A DNA stretch of 9,169 nucleotides from Thermohalobaculum sp038524325 (GTDB lineage: Bacteria; Pseudomonadota; Alphaproteobacteria; Rhodobacterales; Rhodobacteraceae), in NCBI GenBank assembly GCA_038524325.1, contig JBCBIS010000172.1:1-9169 (forward strand). The letters are read 5' to 3'. How positions within the stretch are numbered: position 1 is the first letter of the stretch; each line of letters opens with the position of its first letter. The notes beneath the pieces were generated by a model, which was not told the DNA's origin, ran no database searches, and was given only the letters and a program-made list of their open reading frames with translations. Shown here piece by piece: positions 6,903-9,169 of the stretch. The translations under genes were made by a program, and so were the position numbers.

Positions 6903-7076
6903 ATGGACACGCGCTTCGACCTGCAAGACCTGGACTTTGACACCGCCTATCGCATCGCTCACAAACGCGCGGCCGAGACACGCTCGGCAGAAGTCGCCGC
7001 CTTCTTCAGCGATATCGCGAAAAGCATCCGCGGATTGTTCAGCCGCAGCGAGACGACGGGCAAAGCCAAGGCCTGA
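6903..7076 (+). CDS. Small protein of unknown function (57 residues)
   Basis: ATG 6903 follows GGAGA (6892-6896) at six-base spacing and lies downstream of a convincing promoter. The in-frame ATG at 6825 would overlap that promoter and is rejected. The product starts 'MDTRFDLQDLDFDTAYRIAH', continues with a probable amphipathic helix ('AAFFSDIAKSIRGLFSRS') and ends in a short basic tail. It has no signal peptide or membrane segment. I do not recognise the family with confidence; short helical proteins of this style are common in Rhodobacteraceae. The gene ends before a strong hairpin at 7101-7130. Its neighbours, a divergent LysR regulator and convergent phaB, do not reveal a role. Confidence 0.7.
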   Translation: MDTRFDLQDLDFDTAYRIAHKRAAETRSAEVAAFFSDIAKSIRGLFSRSETTGKAKA

Positions 7077-7100
7077 GACCGGCTTTCTGCCAAAATCGCC

Positions 7101-7130
7101 AGGGCCGGCCCAACCGCTGGGGCCGGCCCT
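7101..7130. terminator. Strong hairpin between convergent genes, likely bidirectional terminator
   Basis: AGGGCCGGCCC (7101-7111) pairs perfectly with GGGCCGGCCCT (7120-7130) around an 8-base loop. It sits 24 bases after the stop of the 57-residue gene and 39 bases beyond the phaB stop. The tract after it is only moderately T-rich on the plus strand (GTTCTCATTC) and contains ATTTT on the minus strand, so it could serve both genes. Confidence 0.7.
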
Positions 7131-7169
7131 GTTCTCATTCCGAAACACCATTTCTCACGGGATCGCGGC

Positions 7170-7892
7170 TCAGACGAAGAACTGACCGCCATTCGCCGAA
7201 ATCGTCGACCCGGTGACGAAACCGGCATCGTCCGAAGCGAGGAAAGCGACACAGCGCGCAATCTCGTCGGCTTCGCCAAGACGCCCGACCGGGATTTGCG
7301 CGATGATCCCTTCGCGCACCTTCTCCGGCACCGCCATGACCATCTCGGTCGCGATATAGCCGGGGCAGACCGCATTCGCCGTGATGTTCGCCCGCGCGCC
7401 TTCCTGCGCCAGGGATTTCACGATGCCGAGGTCGCCGGCCTTGGTCGCGGCATAGTTCACCTGAGCGAACTGACCCTTCTGACCGTTGATCGAGGAGATG
7501 ACGACCACGCGGCCGAACTTACGCTCGCGCATGCCGGGCCAGACCGGGTGCACGGTGTTGAAGACGCCGGTCAGGTTGGTGTCGATGACCTCGTGCCATT
7601 GCTCTGGCGTCATACGGTGGAACGGCGCATCGCGGGTGATGCCGGCATTGGCGATGACGATATCGATGGGTCCGAGATCGGCTTCGATCTGCTTGGTGCC
7701 TTCGACACAGGCCCCGTAATCGTTGACCGAGTATTTGTAGACGAGGATCCCAGTCTCTTCCTTGAATTTCGCAGCAGCCTCGTCATTGCCGGCATAGTTG
7801 GCGGCAACGCTGTGCCCCGCGGCTTTCAAGGCCTTGCAGATTGCCGCGCCGATGCCGCGCGATCCCCCTGTCACCAGTGCAACTCGTCCCAT
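7170..7892 (-). CDS. phaB: Acetoacetyl-CoA reductase (PhaB)
   Basis: An NADPH-dependent short-chain dehydrogenase that reduces acetoacetyl-CoA to (R)-3-hydroxybutyryl-CoA, the monomer for polyhydroxybutyrate synthesis in the cytoplasm. The 240-residue product has the cofactor loop 'TGGSRGIG' (8-15), 'NAGITRDAPFHRM', and the catalytic Ser134, Tyr147 and Lys151 in 'SINGQKGQFAQVNYAATKAG'. The C-terminal 'TGSTISANGGQFFV' is characteristic of PhaB rather than FabG. Two ATGs are adjacent (7895 and 7892). I use 7892 because AGGAG then lies six bases upstream and the length matches the usual 240 residues. phaA (beta-ketothiolase), normally adjacent in relatives, is absent on both sides. An FNR-like box lies about 61 bases upstream of the start. 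Confidence 0.94.
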   Translation of the reverse strand: MGRVALVTGGSRGIGAAICKALKAAGHSVAANYAGNDEAAAKFKEETGILVYKYSVNDYGACVEGTKQIEADLGPIDIVIANAGITRDAPFHRMTPEQWHEVIDTNLTGVFNTVHPVWPGMRERKFGRVVVISSINGQKGQFAQVNYAATKAGDLGIVKSLAQEGARANITANAVCPGYIATEMVMAVPEKVREGIIAQIPVGRLGEADEIARCVAFLASDDAGFVTGSTISANGGQFFV

Positions 7893-7952
7893 CATCTTCT
7901 CCTTTTGGTGGTCGGCTTGGTCCGGATGTAGGCGCGAGCGGCGGGCGCTGCT

Positions 7953-7966
7953 TTGATTTCAGTCAA
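7953..7966 (-). promoter_or_regulatory. FNR/FnrL-like box upstream of phaB
   Basis: TTGATTTCAGTCAA matches the FNR-family consensus TTGAT-N4-ATCAA at nine of ten defined positions (TTGAC-N4-ATCAA when read toward phaB). It lies 61 bases before the phaB ATG and about 163 bases before the acyltransferase start, so phaB is the likelier target. Oxygen-dependent control is inference; no -10 element was confidently placed next to it. Confidence 0.4.
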
Positions 7967-7975
7967 CTCGCCCCC

Positions 7976-8040
7976 GCCCGGCGGTATGCGCCCTCTCCCT
8001 ATCAGCATCGCCGGGCCTGACGCCAGCCTTGGCTTTTTTT
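7976..8040 (+). other. Intergenic hairpin followed by a T-run, no gene assigned
   Basis: GCCCGGCG (7976-7983) pairs with CGCCGGGC (8009-8016) around a 25-base loop. About 18 bases later a tiny GCCA/TGGC stem leads into seven Ts (8034-8040). On the plus strand this resembles the end of a transcript, yet no plus-strand gene lies upstream because phaB runs the other way. It may be a small RNA end, a relic of a rearrangement, or chance. Confidence 0.25.
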
Positions 8041-8085
8041 AACCATCACTCGGCGCCCTCCCGCTAGAGTTAACGATTTGGTAAC
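8039..8085 (+). promoter_or_regulatory. CtrA-like sites upstream of the membrane acyltransferase gene
   Basis: TTAACCAT (8039-8046) equals the CtrA half-site described in alphaproteobacteria. TTAA (8070-8073), seven bases, then GTAAC (8081-8085) matches the full TTAA-N7-TTAAC site with one mismatch. Both lie 45-90 bases before ATG 8130. Binding is inferred from pattern only; AT-rich patches in GC-rich DNA can produce such matches by chance. Confidence 0.35.
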
Positions 8086-8129
8086 CAAACAATTAAAAGT
8101 TGAGTCAAATTTCAAATCGGGAGGCGCGA

Positions 8130-9169
8130 ATGCCTGTCTCGCAGCGTGATGCTTTTCTCGACAGTACGCGCGGTTTGGCGGTGTTTCTAGCGGTTTTAAT
8201 CCACGCCGTACGCAGTTTCGGTTATGCGTTCTCGCCCGAGGGCGATCTGGTTTTTCTCCTCACCCGGACGGCGACGCCGATCCTGTTGATCGTGTTCGGA
8301 GTGATGATCGAGACGGTCTACCTCCGCAAATTGCGCGAGGGGCGGGCTCTCGAGGAGACGCGGCAACGGCTGCTGCACCGGGCCATCACCTGCTGTCTCG
8401 TCTATCTGATGGTGGGGTTGGCGGCGCTTCTCGCCGGCAAGGTGGCGATCGGCGATCTCGGGCAGATGGCGGTGAGCCTGTCTCCCGTGCCCTATGGTCA
8501 GATCCTGTTTCTCTACGCGGCGCTGCTGACGCTGTTGGCCTGCTTCCTGCCGGTGCTGTTGCGATGGGGCGCGGCGGCGATGCTGGGCCTCGCCGCGTTG
8601 GGGTGGGGTTTGAAATGGCTGGCCGCCCCGTTCGGCGCGGATGCGGGCTATGGACTGCTCGCCTTTGTCGGCTTGGGCGCCGGGTTTGCGCCGGCCATCT
8701 TGTTGAGCCCACTCCTCGTCGGATTCGGGATATTGATCGGAGAAATGCTGAACGGGCGCCGGCATTCGCTCTGGGCCGCCAGCGCAGCTGCTGTCGCAGC
8801 CCTCGCGGTCTGTCTGGCCATCGTACTGGACGGGCCCGGTGAGTTCGCGCGAGACTTTATCCTGCGATATCGCTGGCACAACCACCCGCTCTATTACGCC
8901 TATGGCATGGTGGCGGCGAGTGTTGCCCTGACCGGTTTCTACCTGCTGTGGCGGCGCGGAGGAGATCCGTTTTCGCGTCTGATGGCGATGCTGGGCCGAA
9001 ACGCCCTTTTCTTCTTTGTCGCCGGAAATGTGGCCCTGCATCTGATGCCGGAGCGTCAGGCTTCCACGGCGGAGGTCGCCGTGTTGGTGGCTCTGTTCCT
9101 GGCCGCCTTATGCCTCGCCACGTTCGACAGGCAGGCCCAGAGATCGTGGATTTCTTGGCTCAGCGGAGG
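8130..9169 (+). CDS. Multi-pass membrane protein, acyltransferase-3/OpgC/DUF1624-like (3' end outside window)
   Basis: An uninterrupted frame runs from ATG 8130, six bases after GGGAGG (8119-8124), to the window edge, giving 346 residues with no stop. It has about ten hydrophobic segments, roughly at residues 15-32, 42-64, 84-103, 120-144, 147-166, 175-205, 213-233, 253-273, 284-305 and 314-331. The N-terminus 'RDAFLDSTRGLAVFLAVLIH' fits the D-x-x-R-G-L-A ... H signature of membrane acyltransferases, with Arg14 and His25 as likely functional residues. 'LGRNALFFFVAGN' (288-300) resembles the late conserved segment of that group. Such proteins transfer acetyl or succinyl groups to cell-envelope sugars, for example OpgC on periplasmic glucans. 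Which subfamily applies cannot be settled by eye. It is divergent from phaB across a 237-base gap. The length suggests that most of the protein is present. Confidence 0.75.
   Translation, partial: MPVSQRDAFLDSTRGLAVFLAVLIHAVRSFGYAFSPEGDLVFLLTRTATPILLIVFGVMIETVYLRKLREGRALEETRQRLLHRAITCCLVYLMVGLAALLAGKVAIGDLGQMAVSLSPVPYGQILFLYAALLTLLACFLPVLLRWGAAAMLGLAALGWGLKWLAAPFGADAGYGLLAFVGLGAGFAPAILLSPLLVGFGILIGEMLNGRRHSLWAASAAAVAALAVCLAIVLDGPGEFARDFILRYRWHNHPLYYAYGMVAASVALTGFYLLWRRGGDPFSRLMAMLGRNALFFFVAGNVALHLMPERQASTAEVAVLVALFLAALCLATFDRQAQRSWISWLSG

Noticed and set aside
7296..7931. 211-codon plus-strand frame opposite phaB
   Set aside because: It is a shadow of a well-supported short-chain dehydrogenase; the D/H/R-rich composition is typical of antisense GC-rich frames.
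8196..9041. Long antisense open frame of 281 codons, rich in Q, R, H and E
   Set aside because: It lies opposite the membrane acyltransferase frame. Its composition is that of a GC-rich antisense shadow, with no domain pattern, while the plus strand gives clean hydrophobic segments and a ribosome site.
1..9169. CRISPR array, tRNA, rRNA, insertion sequence or phage genes
   Set aside because: No spaced direct repeats, tRNA-like cloverleaf, rRNA segment, transposase motif or terminal inverted repeats flanking a gene were seen on either strand.

Overview
The window looks like ordinary chromosome from a GC-rich alphaproteobacterium, most likely Rhodobacteraceae (Rhodobacter/Roseobacter type). This rests on the GC-rich third codon positions, the style of the protein sequences, and the gene order TPR protein, ispE, long-chain polyprenyl diphosphate synthase, DUF2007 protein, TrmN6-like methyltransferase. 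I recall that order from this family but could not search for it.

Layout. Positions 1-1299 (+) hold the 3' end of a TPR-repeat protein overlapping a complete ispE (MEP pathway). ispE converges on a polyprenyl diphosphate synthase gene (2336-1320, -), which probably makes the quinone side chain. Divergent from that, a rightward group (2414-4683) contains a small DUF2007 gene broken by a one-base frameshift, a TrmN6-like methyltransferase whose GTG start overlaps the DUF2007 stop, and an M20 amidohydrolase. A 56-residue DUF465/YdcH-like gene follows (4815-4985, +). Next come two leftward genes, a GcvA-type LysR regulator (6797-5841) and a class I glutamine amidotransferase (5776-5033), possibly one unit. 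Divergent from the regulator is a 57-residue protein of unknown function with a good sigma-70-like promoter. It converges on phaB (7892-7170, -), with a strong hairpin between them. The last 1,040 bases (8130 to the edge, +) are an open reading frame without a stop, encoding a multi-pass membrane protein that resembles the acyltransferase-3/OpgC/DUF1624 group.

Functional picture. ispE and the polyprenyl synthase are two steps of isoprenoid and quinone supply. phaB makes (R)-3-hydroxybutyryl-CoA for polyhydroxybutyrate. The other genes are scattered metabolic or regulatory functions, and I see no defence, mobile or biosynthetic gene cluster.

The points most worth a second look are these. The first 32 bases form a perfect palindrome inside coding sequence, possibly an assembly artefact or a lost G. 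DUF2007 carries a one-base frameshift. The phaB/acyltransferase intergenic region contains an FNR-like box, CtrA-like sites and an orphan hairpin with a T-run. I found no convincing sign of a wholly new system.
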